The translations under genes were made by a program, and so were the position numbers. A DNA stretch of 64,000 nt from Vibrio ponticus (lineage in GTDB: Bacteria; Pseudomonadota; Gammaproteobacteria; Enterobacterales; Vibrionaceae), in assembly GCF_009938225.1 (NCBI RefSeq), contig NZ_AP019657.1, forward strand, positions 2,852,001-2,916,000, written 5' to 3'. How positions within the stretch are numbered: the stretch's first letter is position 1; each line of letters starts with the position of its first letter. The notes beneath the pieces are model-generated. The model made no database searches, had not been told where the DNA came from, and saw only the letters and a list, made by a program, of their open reading frames with translations. Positions 12,482 through 22,091 of the stretch are shown one piece after another.

Positions 12482-14376
12482 TAGGCTTCCTCACCCTTTT
12501 TCAGTAGACCTTGTTTTTTCAGGTGAACCAGCAGGATTGAGATCGCCGCAGGTGTAATACCAGAAATACGTGATGCAATACCAATTGATTCCGGTTTCGC
12601 TTCCGATAGTTTGAGCACCACTTCGTTAGACAAACCGCTTACTTGTTTGTAATCAAGATCCGCAGGCAGTTTGGTGTTTTCATGACGCAGTGACTTCTCA
12701 ATCTCATCTTGTTGACGCTTGATGTAGCCTTCGTACTTAACCTGAATTTCAACTTGCTCAGCAGCTTGTTGATCCTCTAGAGCAGGCTGGAATGCAGCTA
12801 ATTGGGTTAGCTGTGCGTAAGTGATCTCTGGACGACGGAGAAGATCTTCACCGCTTGCTTCACGTGCCATTGGCGCTTTCAGTAATGCGTTAAGCTCATC
12901 AATACCCGCCGATTTTGGATTCATCCAAGTCTCTTTTAGGCGTTGACGCTCTTTTTCCATGTTGTCGATTTTCTCATTGAAACGCGCCCAACGAACATCA
13001 TCAATCAAACCAAGCTCACGTGCTTTTTCGGTCAAACGTAGATCGGCATTGTCTTCACGTAGCAATAAACGGTATTCCGCACGAGAGGTAAACATGCGGT
13101 ATGGCTCTTTAGTACCCATGGTTGATAGGTCGTCGATAAGTACACCCACATACGCTTGGTCACGACGAGGGCTCCAGCCTTCTTTGTCTTGGCTGTACAA
13201 ACTTGCGTTTAGACCCGCCATTAGACCCTGTGCTGCCGCTTCTTCGTAACCAGTAGTACCGTTAATTTGACCAGCAAAGAACAAACCAGCAATAAATTTG
13301 TTTTCGTAAGTTTGCTTCAAATCGCGAGGATCGAAGAAATCGTACTCAATCGCGTAACCTGGACGCACGATGTGTGCGTTCTCAAAACCTTTCATTGAAC
13401 GAACGATTTGCACCTGCACGTCAAATGGCAAGCTGGTGGAAATACCATTCGGGTAAAGCTCTGTGGTGGTGAGACCTTCTGGCTCGATAAAAATTTGGTG
13501 GCTGTTTTTATCAGCAAAACGCATCACCTTATCTTCGATCGATGGGCAGTAACGTGGACCAATACCTTCAATCACGCCAGCATACATTGGGCTACGATCA
13601 AGGTTGTTGCGGATCACATCGTGAGTACGCTCATTGGTATGAGTAATAAAACACGGGATCTGACGCGGATGTTGGTTACGATTGCCCATAAACGAGAACA
13701 CCGGTGTTGGATTATCACCGTGTTGTGCTTCAAGTACTGAAAAATCAACACTATTGGCATCGATACGTGGTGGCGTACCTGTTTTTAAACGATCCACACG
13801 CAGTGGCAGTTCACGTAGACGATTTGCTAATGCGATCGATGGAGGATCGCCTGCACGGCCACCTGACGAACTTTCCATACCAATGTGAATCTTACCACCA
13901 AGGAAGGTACCAACGGTCAATACAACCGCTTTAGCGCGGAATTTGAGCCCCATTTGGGTAACCACACCCACAGCACGATCGTTTTCAACAATCAGATCAT
14001 CCACTGCTTGTTGGAAAAGAGTTAGGTTTGGTGTGTTCTCTAACACATCGCGCACAAAGGCTTTGTACAACGCACGGTCTGCTTGTGCACGTGTAGCACG
14101 TACCGCAGGACCTTTAGAAGCATTCAATGTGCGAAATTGAATACCAGCATGATCAATGGCTTGCGCCATTAAGCCACCCATAGCATCCACTTCTTTCACT
14201 AGATGCCCTTTGCCGATGCCACCGATTGCTGGGTTACATGACATTTGACCTAGTGTGTCAATGTTATGAGTCAATAAGAGGGTTTTTTGCCCTGTACGCG
14301 CTGATGCGAGTGCGGCTTCCGTTCCTGCGTGACCGCCACCAACCACAATGACGTCAAAGTTTTCGTGATAAAGCAT
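12481..14376 (-). CDS. mnmG: tRNA U34 cmnm5 modification enzyme MnmG (GidA)
   Basis: The 631-residue FAD enzyme works with MnmE to build 5-carboxymethylaminomethyl-uridine at the tRNA wobble position. The FAD-binding dinucleotide fold [19 protein letters not shown] is at the N-terminus, followed by the family segment [17 protein letters not shown] chose the ATG at 14376, with AGAGGTC upstream; a TTG extension to 14397 would swallow that Shine-Dalgarno. It borders oriC, as gidA does in E. coli. Confidence 0.98.
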   Translation of the reverse strand: MLYHENFDVIVVGGGHAGTEAALASARTGQKTLLLTHNIDTLGQMSCNPAIGGIGKGHLVKEVDAMGGLMAQAIDHAGIQFRTLNASKGPAVRATRAQADRALYKAFVRDVLENTPNLTLFQQAVDDLIVENDRAVGVVTQMGLKFRAKAVVLTVGTFLGGKIHIGMESSSGGRAGDPPSIALANRLRELPLRVDRLKTGTPPRIDANSVDFSVLEAQHGDNPTPVFSFMGNRNQHPRQIPCFITHTNERTHDVIRNNLDRSPMYAGVIEGIGPRYCPSIEDKVMRFADKNSHQIFIEPEGLTTTELYPNGISTSLPFDVQVQIVRSMKGFENAHIVRPGYAIEYDFFDPRDLKQTYENKFIAGLFFAGQINGTTGYEEAAAQGLMAGLNASLYSQDKEGWSPRRDQAYVGVLIDDLSTMGTKEPYRMFTSRAEYRLLLREDNADLRLTEKARELGLIDDVRWARFNEKIDNMEKERQRLKETWMNPKSAGIDELNALLKAPMAREASGEDLLRRPEITYAQLTQLAAFQPALEDQQAAEQVEIQVKYEGYIKRQQDEIEKSLRHENTKLPADLDYKQVSGLSNEVVLKLSEAKPESIGIASRISGITPAAISILLVHLKKQGLLKKGEEA

Positions 14377-14502
14377 GAACTGACCTCTGGTATTCAAGAA
14401 AAGTCGGAGAGATAAAAAAGAGCGATATTCTACCTGCTTTCTAGTAGAGAGAAAAACGCTTTTGTACTTTTTAGTTTAGAGGGGCAAACTAAATATATAT
14501 AA

Positions 14503-14540
14503 GATCTATATATATGATCTTTTATTAGATCTACTATTAG
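14503..14540. repeat. DNA unwinding element: three AT-rich 13-mers
   Basis: Near-tandem copies starting with GATC occur at 14503 (GATCTATATATAT), 14516 (GATCTTTTATTAG) and 14528 (GATCTACTATTAG), spaced 13 and 12 bp. They match the L/M/R 13-mer pattern GATCTnTTnTTTT, the strand-opening site bound by DnaA and DnaC-DnaB in E. coli. Confidence 0.9.
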
Positions 14541-14553
14541 GATCGACGATCTC

Positions 14554-14562
14554 TGTGGATAA
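14554..14562 (-). promoter_or_regulatory. DnaA box, R1-type
   Basis: TGTGGATAA, the perfect reverse complement of TTATCCACA, is the first box beside the unwinding element, in the place and orientation of R1 in E. coli. Confidence 0.95.
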
Positions 14563-14659
14563 CTTAAAAATGATCAACAAGATCATGGATCTTATTCGGA
14601 TCATATCATGTGATCTTACCTTGATCAGATCGAGGATTACCTGGGATCAAAATCGCTAC

Positions 14660-14668
14660 TTATGCACA
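14660..14668 (+). promoter_or_regulatory. DnaA box
   Basis: TTATGCACA fits the TTATNCACA consensus. It is followed by GGGGT and corresponds in position to the middle part of the E. coli origin. Confidence 0.88.
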
Positions 14669-14694
14669 GGGGTAAGTTTGGATCAAAGTTGTTC

Positions 14695-14703
14695 TTTGGA
14701 TAA
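14695..14703 (-). promoter_or_regulatory. Weak DnaA box, R3-like
   Basis: TTTGGATAA differs by one base from the reversed consensus. It lies in GTTGTTCTTTGGATAACTA, which is also found around the R3 box of E. coli oriC. Confidence 0.7.
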
Positions 14704-14733
14704 CTATAGGTTAATCACCGGATAAACCAAGAC

Positions 14734-14742
14734 TTATACACA
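14734..14742 (+). promoter_or_regulatory. DnaA box
   Basis: TTATACACA fits the TTATNCACA consensus and is identical to the E. coli R2 sequence. Confidence 0.88.
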
Positions 14743-14792
14743 GACTGATTGGTTGTTTTTTGTTCGAACGAGCTCGGTTTTTTTCTATTACT

Positions 14793-14801
14793 CTATCCAC
14801 A
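14793..14801 (+). promoter_or_regulatory. DnaA box, R4-like
   Basis: CTATCCACA has one mismatch from TTATCCACA. It is the box nearest mioC, the place of R4 in E. coli. Confidence 0.7.
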
Positions 14802-14881
14802 AGGCAAAAAAATAGGCCAGCAAAGCTGACCTAGTCGAATAGTGGTACCCAGATTTTAGTGTGATTTAAGCAAAAATAGAC

Positions 14882-15316
14882 TTAAAAACGTTCAATATGA
14901 TCTTGTAACCATACTTCTGCGGCATCTTCTGGAACGGATTGCGCCAATATATCGATGGTTAATAGGTCACAAATCGGGGTTCCACCGATGTCTTCTAGTA
15001 GGTCGTAGGCATGCTTACCAGCCGCACAGAAGGTATCGTAGCTTGAATCACCAATCGCGATAACGGCATATTTCACCTCGGTCATCTTTGGTGGTGTATC
15101 TTGTAGCGTCTGGATAAACGGTTTGATGTTATCTGGATATTCACCCGCACCATGGGTTGAAGTGATGATCAACCAAGTACCTTGGTTGTCGATCTCTGTT
15201 AGATTTGGTTGGTTGTGGATCGTGGTTTCTAAGCCTTTTTCAATCAGCAGATCACTTAGGTGATCACCGACGTATTCCGCACCACCTAAGGTACTGCCTG
15301 TAATGATATGAATCAT
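14882..15316 (-). CDS. mioC: Flavodoxin-like protein MioC
   Basis: A 144-residue flavodoxin-fold FMN protein. The phosphate-binding loop [15 protein letters not shown] motif is present as [12 protein letters not shown] near the N-terminus, and [11 protein letters not shown] and GDSSYDTFC complete the FMN site. In E. coli MioC supports biotin synthase and its transcription runs through oriC; here too it reads leftward into the origin. ATG at 15316 with AGGGA upstream; the frame is open to a GTG at 15334 but that would include the Shine-Dalgarno. Confidence 0.93.
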   Translation of the reverse strand: MIHIITGSTLGGAEYVGDHLSDLLIEKGLETTIHNQPNLTEIDNQGTWLIITSTHGAGEYPDNIKPFIQTLQDTPPKMTEVKYAVIAIGDSSYDTFCAAGKHAYDLLEDIGGTPICDLLTIDILAQSVPEDAAEVWLQDHIERF

Positions 15317-15369
15317 GTTGTTTTGATCCCTCACTGATTCTATTGCTTGGATTTTTTAAATCGATACAA

Positions 15370-15394
15370 AAACGCGCACCAATGGTGCGCGTTT
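15370..15394 (-). terminator. Hairpin between mnmE and mioC
   Basis: A perfect 11-bp stem AAACGCGCACC / GGTGCGCGTTT with a 3-nt loop lies just after the mnmE stop on the minus strand. It should separate mnmE transcription from mioC and oriC. Confidence 0.8.
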
Positions 15395-15399
15395 AATGA

Positions 15400-16761
15400 T
15401 TATTTGCCGATACAGAAAGAAGAGAAGATACGGCCGAGTAGGTCATCAGAGCTAAATTCACCGGTAATCTCGTTGAGGTGCTGCTGAGCAATGCGTAGCT
15501 CTTCTGCCAAGATTTCTCCTGCCATGTAGCCCTCAAGTTGCTGCTGACCGATATCCAGATGCTCAGAGGCACGCTCTAGAGCTTCTAGATGGCGTCTACG
15601 CGCCATGAAGCCACCTTCATGACCACCAGCAAAGCCCATGCACTCTTTCAAGTGGCTACGCAGTGCGTCAACGCCTGCGCCAGTTTTCGCTGACAGGCGG
15701 ATCAGGGTTGGTGAATTGACATGGCAGATCCCCAACTCTTCGCCTGTTTGATCGGCTTTATTGCGGATCACTGTCATGCCGATGCTATCTGGCAGGCGAT
15801 CGACGAAATCTGGCCAAATATCTTTTGGATCAGTGGCATCTGTCGTGGTGCCATCGACCATAAAGAGTACGCGGTCAGCTTGAGCGATTTCATCCCAAGC
15901 GCGTTCAATACCAATTTTTTCTACTTCGTCAGAAGCATCGCGCAGACCTGCGGTATCGATAATGTGTAGCGGCATGCCATCAATATGGATATGTTCACGC
16001 AGTACATCACGAGTGGTGCCCGCAATATCAGTAACAATCGCCGACTCTTTACCGGATAACGCATTCAGTAGGCTTGATTTACCCGCATTTGGACGACCGG
16101 CAATCACCACTTTCATCCCTTCACGCATAATCGCGCCTTGGTTGGCTTCTTTACGCACGGCATTGAGGTTGTCGATAATCGCTTGTAGATCGGCAGAGAC
16201 TTTACCATCGGCAAGAAAATCGATTTCTTCTTCTGGGAAATCAATCGCGGCTTCCACGTAGATACGCAGATGAATTAACGATTCGACCAAGGTATTGATG
16301 CGTTGTGAGAATGCACCTTGTAGTGACTGTAGTGCTGATTTTGCCGCTTCTTCTGAGCTGGCATCAATTAAGTCAGCAATGGCTTCTGCCTGAGCTAAAT
16401 CGAGCTTGTCGTTTAAGAAGGCACGCTCTGAGAACTCACCTGGGCGTGCAGTGCGAATGCCGTCAATTTTTAGAATACGCTTGATCAGCATATCCATCAC
16501 AACCGGACCGCCATGACCTTGTAGCTCAAGTACATCTTCACCGGTGAATGAGTGCGGGTTAGGGAAGTAAAGGGCGATGCCTTGGTCTAGCTGATTACCT
16601 GCTTCGTCACTAAATGGTAGGTATTCTGCGTAACGTGGACGAAGAGTCTTACCTGTCACTTCCAGCGCAACTTTTTCTGCTAGCGGACCTGAGACGCGGA
16701 TAATACCGACACCGCCACGACCGGGTGCAGTAGCTTGGGCGACAATGGTATCTGTAGTCAT
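15400..16761 (-). CDS. mnmE: tRNA modification GTPase MnmE (TrmE)
   Basis: The 453-residue partner of MnmG in wobble-uridine modification. An N-terminal tetrahydrofolate-binding domain is followed by helical segments that flank a G domain. The G domain has [14 protein letters not shown] (G1), DIAGTTRD (G2/G3 region), DTAGLRD and NKAD (G4). The C-terminal tetrapeptide CIGK is the catalytic CxGK motif at the very end of the chain. Confidence 0.98.
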   Translation of the reverse strand: MTTDTIVAQATAPGRGGVGIIRVSGPLAEKVALEVTGKTLRPRYAEYLPFSDEAGNQLDQGIALYFPNPHSFTGEDVLELQGHGGPVVMDMLIKRILKIDGIRTARPGEFSERAFLNDKLDLAQAEAIADLIDASSEEAAKSALQSLQGAFSQRINTLVESLIHLRIYVEAAIDFPEEEIDFLADGKVSADLQAIIDNLNAVRKEANQGAIMREGMKVVIAGRPNAGKSSLLNALSGKESAIVTDIAGTTRDVLREHIHIDGMPLHIIDTAGLRDASDEVEKIGIERAWDEIAQADRVLFMVDGTTTDATDPKDIWPDFVDRLPDSIGMTVIRNKADQTGEELGICHVNSPTLIRLSAKTGAGVDALRSHLKECMGFAGGHEGGFMARRRHLEALERASEHLDIGQQQLEGYMAGEILAEELRIAQQHLNEITGEFSSDDLLGRIFSSFCIGK

Positions 16762-16838
16762 AAAGAGTGTGCCTATGATTGAGTGGCTCTATTGAGCTAA
16801 ATAATGCGATTAGCTGAATTGTAATCAGCTCCAATAAA

Positions 16839-16862
16839 AAAGGCGACCTTTTGGTCGCCTTT
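16839..16862 (-). terminator. Terminator after yidC
   Basis: A perfect 10-bp stem AAAGGCGACC / GGTCGCCTTT with a four-base loop, followed on the minus strand by a run of T. It ends the rpmH-rnpA-yidD-yidC transcript before mnmE. Confidence 0.88.
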
Positions 16863-16877
16863 GTTTTCGAATCAAAC

Positions 16878-18497
16878 TTACTTAGTGTGTAAGCCTTTCT
16901 TCTCCAGAGACTTGTAGATAAGTGTCTGCTGGATCAGAGTTACGATGTTCGATACCAACCAGTACAGTACTAGACCTGATGGGAAGAACAGGAAGAAGAA
17001 AGTAAACATAACCGGCATAAAGGTCATGATCTTCTGCTGCATTGGGTCAGTAACGGTTGTTGGGCTCATCTTCTGAATCATGAACATCGACGCACCCATC
17101 AGGATAGGCAAGATGTAGTATGGGTCTTGCGCTGATAGGTCGTGAATCCAACCAAAGAATGGTGAATGACGAAGCTCAACTGATTCCATTAGTGCCCAGT
17201 ATAGCGCGATGAAAATAGGCATCTGTAGGATAAGAGGTAAACAGCCACCCAGTGGGTTTACTTTCTCTTTCTTGTACAGTTCCATCATCTCTTGGCTCAT
17301 GCGTTGACGGTCATCACCGATACGCTCACGCATTGCTTGCAGCTTAGGCTGAAGCATACGCATTTTCGCCATAGAGGTGTATTGCGCTTTCGTTAGTGGG
17401 TACATTGCACCACGAACGATGAAGGTCAAACAGATGATCGCTACACCCCAGTTACCCACAAAGCTTTGGATAAATGAAAGTAGAGTGTGAAGTGGTTTTG
17501 CAATAAACCATAACCAACCGTAATCCACTACTAGGTCTAGGTGTGGTGCTACTTCAGCCATTTGGTCTTGAAGTTTTGGACCTACCCATAGTGTTGCGGT
17601 CATTTCTGCCGTTTCACCATTCGCGATAGTTTTGTTTGGCATACGAACACCGATGTCCGCTAGGTTGCCAATAACGCGAGTGTATAGGTTTGTACCTGGT
17701 TCATCACGTGGAATCCACGCGCTTGCGAAGTAGTGTTGGATCATCGCTGCCCAACCTTGACCGTCAGTCAGGTTGATAGACAGGTTGCGATCTTGCATAT
17801 CTTCGAAGCTGTATTTTTTGTACTTAGTATCTTCAGTCGAGTAAGCACCACCACGGTAAGTCGGCATTGTGATGCTGCCGCCGTCATCCATTACGTTTTG
17901 ACGTAGGTGAGCGTACATACCAACGGTTGCGTTGTTACCAGAGTTGTTAACTACATCGTATTCAACGTCAACCGCGTAGCTGCCACGTTTTAGGATGAAA
18001 GTTTTGGTGTACTCGATACCGTTTGCTGAGAATGTCATTGGAACGCGCAGTTCGTCTTGACCTTCCGCTAGCGTGAAACTGTCAGCGCTCACTGTGTAGT
18101 GAGGACGGTTTGTGCTGCTTAAATCGATACCTTGAGGGCCCACTAGACCACTTTGAGCAATAAACTGGTGACCCGGTTCATTTTTTAGTAACTCAAACAG
18201 TTCTGGTGAATCCAGTTCAGCAGTGTATTGGTTTAGGTCAGCTTGAACAACGTCACCACCAACCGTATCAATAGACAGAGTTAATACATCCGTTGTTACA
18301 GTAATCGCTTTCGCTGTTGCCTGTTGAGCAGGCGCAGGGTCTAGCTCATCGGCAAAAGATGGTGCAGGTAGGGAGCTGCTTGATTGTGCCTGTTCAATCG
18401 CTTGAGGAGCTGGATTCTTAGCTACATTCCATTGCTGGTAAAGTAGGAAGGAGACCAAAGCCAAGGCGATTAACAGGATATTACGTTGAGAATCCAT
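16878..18497 (-). CDS. yidC: Membrane protein insertase YidC
   Basis: The 539-residue insertase/chaperone of the inner membrane. An N-terminal anchor ([19 protein letters not shown]) is followed by the large periplasmic beta domain typical of gram-negative YidC. The conserved five-helix 60-kDa IMP core starts about residue 345 ([22 protein letters not shown]). The start is ATG at 18497, 2 nt after the yidD stop. Confidence 0.98.
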   Translation of the reverse strand: MDSQRNILLIALALVSFLLYQQWNVAKNPAPQAIEQAQSSSSLPAPSFADELDPAPAQQATAKAITVTTDVLTLSIDTVGGDVVQADLNQYTAELDSPELFELLKNEPGHQFIAQSGLVGPQGIDLSSTNRPHYTVSADSFTLAEGQDELRVPMTFSANGIEYTKTFILKRGSYAVDVEYDVVNNSGNNATVGMYAHLRQNVMDDGGSITMPTYRGGAYSTEDTKYKKYSFEDMQDRNLSINLTDGQGWAAMIQHYFASAWIPRDEPGTNLYTRVIGNLADIGVRMPNKTIANGETAEMTATLWVGPKLQDQMAEVAPHLDLVVDYGWLWFIAKPLHTLLSFIQSFVGNWGVAIICLTFIVRGAMYPLTKAQYTSMAKMRMLQPKLQAMRERIGDDRQRMSQEMMELYKKEKVNPLGGCLPLILQMPIFIALYWALMESVELRHSPFFGWIHDLSAQDPYYILPILMGASMFMIQKMSPTTVTDPMQQKIMTFMPVMFTFFFLFFPSGLVLYWLVSNIVTLIQQTLIYKSLEKKGLHTK

Positions 18498-18499
18498 CG

Positions 18500-18757
18500 T
18501 TATTTATCTCTGTCGTGTTTTTGAACTGGTGGAACGGGGTCAAAGCCCCCTTCATTTAGAGGGTGGCATTTTAATAGACGTTTGCCAGATAACCAACACC
18601 CTTTTACAAAACCGTGAGCTTTCAGTGCTTCTACGGCATAAGTTGAGCATGTTGGTTGAAAACGACAACGTGGTCCGATAAGCGGACTAATGAGACCTTG
18701 ATAAAGTCGGACTACACCGATTGCTAGCCACGTGATGGGCGAGACAGTCGTTGCCAT
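18500..18757 (-). CDS. yidD: Membrane protein insertion efficiency factor YidD
   Basis: An 85-residue protein with the family signature [24 protein letters not shown] and [19 protein letters not shown]. The family sits on the inner membrane through an amphipathic helix and helps YidC-dependent insertion. The first 34 bases overlap the end of rnpA, a common arrangement in this cluster. Confidence 0.96.
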   Translation of the reverse strand: MATTVSPITWLAIGVVRLYQGLISPLIGPRCRFQPTCSTYAVEALKAHGFVKGCWLSGKRLLKCHPLNEGGFDPVPPVQKHDRDK

Positions 18758-19080
18758 AGCTTATCAAACAATTTGAACATTTCGTCATTGCTTAAATCTT
18801 GCGCAGATTTCTTGGCAATTACAACAAAATCTTTGTTTGGAAGTTGATGTTGATGATTACGGAAACTTTCGCGAGATAAACGCTTAAAGCGGTTGCGACC
18901 GACAGCAGTTTTGATTTGCTTCTTAGGAACAGCTAAACCTAGTCGAGGATGAGATAGGTTATTGTTGCGTGCAATGATGGTGAAATGAGGTGAGCCCGCT
19001 CGATGAGCTTGCTTGAAGACATTTTGATAATGCTCGGGAGTTAACAAGCGTAACTCCCGATTGAACGCGTACGTATTCAA
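18724..19080 (-). CDS. rnpA: Ribonuclease P protein component
   Basis: The 118-residue basic protein subunit of RNase P. The signature [15 protein letters not shown] (about residues 60-74) forms the RNA-binding RNR motif, and [12 protein letters not shown] near the N-terminus matches the family. The start is an unusual TTG at 19080 with no clear Shine-Dalgarno, 13 nt after the rpmH stop. The match of the N-terminus to E. coli RnpA supports it and suggests coupling to rpmH. Confidence 0.95.
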   Translation of the reverse strand: MNTYAFNRELRLLTPEHYQNVFKQAHRAGSPHFTIIARNNNLSHPRLGLAVPKKQIKTAVGRNRFKRLSRESFRNHQHQLPNKDFVVIAKKSAQDLSNDEMFKLFDKLWQRLSRPSRG

Positions 19081-19093
19081 AATAAATTAATTA

Positions 19094-19228
19094 TTATTTT
19101 GATAGGCGCGCACGGCCTTTAGCACGACGTGCATTAATTACTTTACGACCGTTCTTAGTTGCCATGCGAGCACGGAAGCCGTGAGTACGCTTGCGCTTTA
19201 GAACTGTAGGTTGAAAAGTGCGTTTCAT
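19094..19228 (-). CDS. rpmH: 50S ribosomal protein L34
   Basis: A 44-residue, strongly basic protein: [20 protein letters not shown]..., ending RARLSK, the normal L34 sequence and length. The ATG at 19228 and stop TAA at 19094-19096 were read directly. It is the first gene of the rpmH-rnpA-yidD-yidC operon. Confidence 0.98.
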
Positions 19229-19339
19229 GATAATTACCTTACTGATCAGTAGTTTTAGGTTCTTTCGTTAACCCGGCGTGGGCACAAAGTCTTCTTATAT
19301 ATAAAGAGGACAACCGACGCCTCTCAACAAAGAGGCGGA

Positions 19340-19368
19340 ATTGTAATCACACTCACAAATTGTGTCAA
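19340..19368 (-). promoter_or_regulatory. Strong sigma-70 promoter of rpmH
   Basis: On the minus strand a perfect TTGACA (19363-19368) lies exactly 17 nt before TACAAT (19340-19345), about 110 nt upstream of the rpmH start. This is close to ideal for a housekeeping promoter. Confidence 0.88.
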
Positions 19369-19400
19369 CGACTCATGTGTATGAAATTCCGCGTCGGGCG

Positions 19401-19428
19401 ATTATACGTAGTGTGAGCAAAATCTCAA
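19401..19428 (-). promoter_or_regulatory. Second upstream promoter of rpmH
   Basis: TTGAGA (19423-19428), a 16-nt spacer and a perfect TATAAT (19401-19406) form a second sigma-70 promoter about 60 nt further upstream on the minus strand. Confidence 0.7.
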
Positions 19429-19444
19429 GGATCAAGCGATCCTT
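19427..19444 (-). terminator. Short hairpin after the ABC ATPase gene
   Basis: A 7-bp stem AAGGATC / GATCCTT with loop AAGC lies 12 nt past the ATPase stop on the minus strand, followed by a modest T stretch. It abuts the -35 of the upstream rpmH promoter. As a terminator it looks weak. Confidence 0.4.
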
Positions 19445-19455
19445 ATGTTGGATCT

Positions 19456-20193
19456 TTATTCAACTCCTACCTGATTAAGGAACTTTTTCAGTCTCGGATC
19501 TTGCGGATTGTCGAAAATTTCCGCAGGCGATCCTTGTTCGACGATGTTTCCCTCTGCCATGAAGATCACGCGATCGGCGACTTCTTTAGCAAATTGCATT
19601 TCATGAGTCACCACCAGCATGGTCTGATGCTGAGTGGCAAGGTGCTTCATGAGATTCAACACTTCGCCGACCCATTCCGGATCTAACGCTGACGTTGGCT
19701 CATCAAATAACAATAATTCTGGTTGCAACGCCATCGCTCGGCCAATACCGACACGCTGTTGTTGTCCACCAGACAGCGCGGCAGGGTAACTGTCGCCTTT
19801 ATCACCCAATCCAATATCATCAAGGATTTGCTGAGCGCGGGCGAGGGCATCGGCTTTTTTCCAGTGACGCACCGTGATTAAACCCTCGGCGATGTTTTGC
19901 CTCGCGGTCATATGAGCAAATAGCGCGTAGTTTTGAAATACAAAGCCGGTTTTGCGGCGCAACGCCAACACTTCCGCTTTGGTGTGTTTTTGGCTATCGA
20001 CGCTGACATCATCAATGGTTATCGTGCCTTGGTCGGCTTGCTCGAGAAAATTCACGCAACGTAATAGCGTCGATTTACCAGTACCACTAGAGCCGATAAT
20101 CACAATGATCTCACCTTGTTTGATGTCAAGATCAATGCCTTTAAGTACTTCGCTATCACCAAATTGTTTGTGGATATTGGTTAATTTGATCAT
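19456..20193 (-). CDS. Amino-acid (cystine-type) ABC transporter ATPase
   Basis: The 245-residue ATPase has all ABC motifs: Walker [10 protein letters not shown] (34-42), Q-loop FVFQNYALF, signature LSGGQQQR and Walker [13 protein letters not shown], then the H-loop VVTHEM. It energises import with the two genes before it. Its ATG overlaps the permease stop by 4 nt (ATGA), showing coupled translation. The family is GlnQ/TcyN; specificity is inferred from the permease and binding protein. Confidence 0.93.
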   Translation of the reverse strand: MIKLTNIHKQFGDSEVLKGIDLDIKQGEIIVIIGSSGTGKSTLLRCVNFLEQADQGTITIDDVSVDSQKHTKAEVLALRRKTGFVFQNYALFAHMTARQNIAEGLITVRHWKKADALARAQQILDDIGLGDKGDSYPAALSGGQQQRVGIGRAMALQPELLLFDEPTSALDPEWVGEVLNLMKHLATQHQTMLVVTHEMQFAKEVADRVIFMAEGNIVEQGSPAEIFDNPQDPRLKKFLNQVGVE

Positions 20194-20861
20194 CGTACGT
20201 ACGCCTTATTCAATTTATGCTCGGCCCAAATTTGCACACGAGTCAAAATTACCACCACACCCCAGTAAATGAGTGCAACGGCTAAGAAAGCTTCAAAGAA
20301 GCGGAAACTCGAAGAGGCTTCCATTTGGGCTTTTGCCATGATTTCCGCCACGCCAAGAGTAAATGCCAGTGACGTCGATTTAATCATGTCGATGAAATAG
20401 TTCATCAATGATGGCAATGCTACGCGGGTTGCTTGTGGCAGAATAATGCGGCGCATGGCTTGGGGAGTGGTCATGCCCACAGACAAACTGGCTTCCATTT
20501 GACTGCGATCAATACCAATAATTGCAGCGCGAATGCTCTCGGCCATATAGGCGGCAAAGTGCAAGGTTAACCCGATAACCGCCGCACTGAAGGCATCGAT
20601 GCCGACCATGATCGGAAAAATTTGTGGCAGACCGTAATAGAGTAAAAACAGTTGCACCAGCAGTGGAGTGCCGCGAAAGAAGCTGATGTATAGCTGACTA
20701 AGTTGATCCAACACAGGCAGACGAAAAACACGAATATTGGCAAGAATGACCGCTAAGATCAGCGAAAATACCAATCCCCACGATGCCATCTCCATAGTGG
20801 TGCCAAGATACTTGAGTAGGATCGGCATCAGCTCAAGCATGTAATTAAAATCGAATCCCAT
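20190..20861 (-). CDS. Amino-acid (cystine-type) ABC transporter permease
   Basis: A 223-residue HisM-family permease. [20 protein letters not shown] and the loop [22 protein letters not shown] (a variant of the EAA motif) are diagnostic. The late segment [19 protein letters not shown] resembles the permeases of cystine transporters (TcyL/TcyM), so cystine or a related amino acid is the best guess. It follows the binding-protein gene with a 71-nt gap containing a hairpin. Confidence 0.9.
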   Translation of the reverse strand: MGFDFNYMLELMPILLKYLGTTMEMASWGLVFSLILAVILANIRVFRLPVLDQLSQLYISFFRGTPLLVQLFLLYYGLPQIFPIMVGIDAFSAAVIGLTLHFAAYMAESIRAAIIGIDRSQMEASLSVGMTTPQAMRRIILPQATRVALPSLMNYFIDMIKSTSLAFTLGVAEIMAKAQMEASSSFRFFEAFLAVALIYWGVVVILTRVQIWAEHKLNKAYVR

Positions 20862-20886
20862 AAACCTTACCTAAAAGAGAAAAGAA

Positions 20887-20909
20887 AAGGTGGAGTTACT
20901 CCACCTTTA
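20887..20909 (-). terminator. Intra-operon hairpin after the binding-protein gene
   Basis: A perfect 10-bp stem AAAGGTGGAG / CTCCACCTTT with a 3-nt loop and T-rich 3' flank on the minus strand lies between the binding-protein stop (20933) and the permease start (20861). It probably stops most transcripts or protects the upstream mRNA, giving an excess of the binding protein over the membrane parts. Confidence 0.75.
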
Positions 20910-20932
20910 TTGTGTTGGATGATAATTAGAGC

Positions 20933-21694
20933 TTAGTGAGTAATATCAGCACCGAACCATTTTTCTGAGATGGTTTTGAGCGTACCGTCGGCGCGCATCT
21001 CACCCAGGGCTTGGTTGACTTCAGTTTGCAGCTGTTGACCGCGAGCATTGTCTAAGAAAGGCCAAGCATTCTGAATGGTTTCAAATGGTTCGCCAGCGAG
21101 TTGCAGCGGTAGACCGGTTTTTTTGATTAACTCCAGCGCTGAGAGACGATCCATCACAAACGCATCCGCACGACCTAAAGCGACATCGTGCTCAATGCCG
21201 GTATCGTAAGTTTTGATGTTGATTTGATTATCTTTATCGTATTGGCGCAGCAGCTGCTCGAAGTTAGAACCTAAGTTCACCGCCACTGTTTTACCCGCGA
21301 GATCCGTAACGTCTTGGATCTCATCGTTGCCTTTGCGCACGGTGATTTGAGCGCCATCAACGACATATGGGTCGGCAAATAGGTATTTCGCTTTACGTGC
21401 GTCAGTCATGGTGATCTGGTTTGAAATGGTATCGATACGCCCAGTTTCTAATAATCCAAATAGACCAGAGAAGTTGGCAGTCACATACTCCACTTGGTAG
21501 CCATTACGTTTACCAATTTCATCCCACAGATCGACTTCAAACCCTTGCAGTTTATCCTTTTCTACAAACGTGAATGGGAAGTAACGACCAGACATCCCCA
21601 CTTTTACTTCATCAATGACAGTTTCCGCTGAAACCTGCAGTGCCGCTGTTGAGAGGGCGATGGTAGCAATTGTTGTTTTTATCCAGTTTTTCAT
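20933..21694 (-). CDS. Amino-acid (cystine-type) ABC transporter binding protein
   Basis: A 253-residue periplasmic family-3 solute-binding protein. A signal peptide (MKNWIKTTIATIALSTAALQVSA) is followed by the first lobe (VGMSGRYFPFTFVEKDKLQGFEVDLWDEIG) and the TISNQITMTDARKAKYLFADPY segment that carries the conserved ligand-binding Arg. Its place upstream of the cystine-type permease and ATPase makes a complete importer. The ligand is inferred, not shown. Confidence 0.9.
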   Translation of the reverse strand: MKNWIKTTIATIALSTAALQVSAETVIDEVKVGMSGRYFPFTFVEKDKLQGFEVDLWDEIGKRNGYQVEYVTANFSGLFGLLETGRIDTISNQITMTDARKAKYLFADPYVVDGAQITVRKGNDEIQDVTDLAGKTVAVNLGSNFEQLLRQYDKDNQINIKTYDTGIEHDVALGRADAFVMDRLSALELIKKTGLPLQLAGEPFETIQNAWPFLDNARGQQLQTEVNQALGEMRADGTLKTISEKWFGADITH

Positions 21695-22091
21695 ATTACA
21701 TCCTCATAAATTTATGGTTACAAATACTACATATGAGAATCTGGTTAGATAAATAACTAAGAGCGATAAACTAGAAACCTTAGTAATAAGATTGTTATTT
21801 ACAGATGAAGATTTTTCGAGATTTATTCAATTCACTTGTGGATAAGCTTTGAAAAAATAACTTCATGCACAGAGTTATCACCAATGCGTGGATCTGGGGA
21901 AAAACGGGCAAATGTGGATCAATTTGTGGGTAATACAGGGATTGAGTGTGATGATCCATCGAATAATTGCGAGAAAATTGTGAATAACTTAGATCTTATT
22001 CACTGGATCGTCGATCATTTGCTGGCGATCTTGGTTATCAACAGGTAAAATCTGTTCTCTTTTCCGATCAATTATCTCGAGTGGGGTTTCC
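21695..22091 (+). promoter_or_regulatory. dnaA control region with DnaA boxes and GATC cluster
   Basis: This 397-bp gap has no gene. It holds a perfect DnaA box at 21837-21845 (TGTGGATAA) and near matches at 21913 (TGTGGATCA), 21925 (TGTGGGTAA), 21979 (TGTGAATAA), 21996 (TTATTCACT) and 22035 (TTATCAACA). Eight GATC sites (21891, 21917, 21953, 21992, 22006, 22013, 22027, 22066) fall within 179 bp. This fits autorepression by DnaA and Dam/SeqA timing of dnaA transcription. The leftward promoter of the ABC operon must also lie here. I could not place exact -10/-35 boxes. Confidence 0.75.
21837..21845 (-). promoter_or_regulatory. DnaA box upstream of dnaA
   Basis: TGTGGATAA is a perfect reversed TTATCCACA, about 250 bp before the dnaA start, and is the strongest of the boxes in this gap. 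Confidence 0.85.

Larger units (their letters stand above)
14490..14805. other. oriC: Chromosome 1 replication origin, oriC
   Basis: The 505-bp gap between mnmG and mioC has the full architecture of a gammaproteobacterial oriC. An AT-rich unwinding element with three GATC-led 13-mers lies on the mnmG side, followed by DnaA boxes at 14554, 14660, 14695, 14734 and 14793. There are 14 GATC sites between 14503 and 14684 for Dam/SeqA control. Several stretches resemble the E. coli origin closely, including GGATCGACGATC/CTGTGGATAAC, TGATCAACAA (the position of the IHF site) and GTTGTTCTTTGGATAACTA. The flanks 14377-14489 and 14806-14881 hold no gene I can see. Confidence 0.96.
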
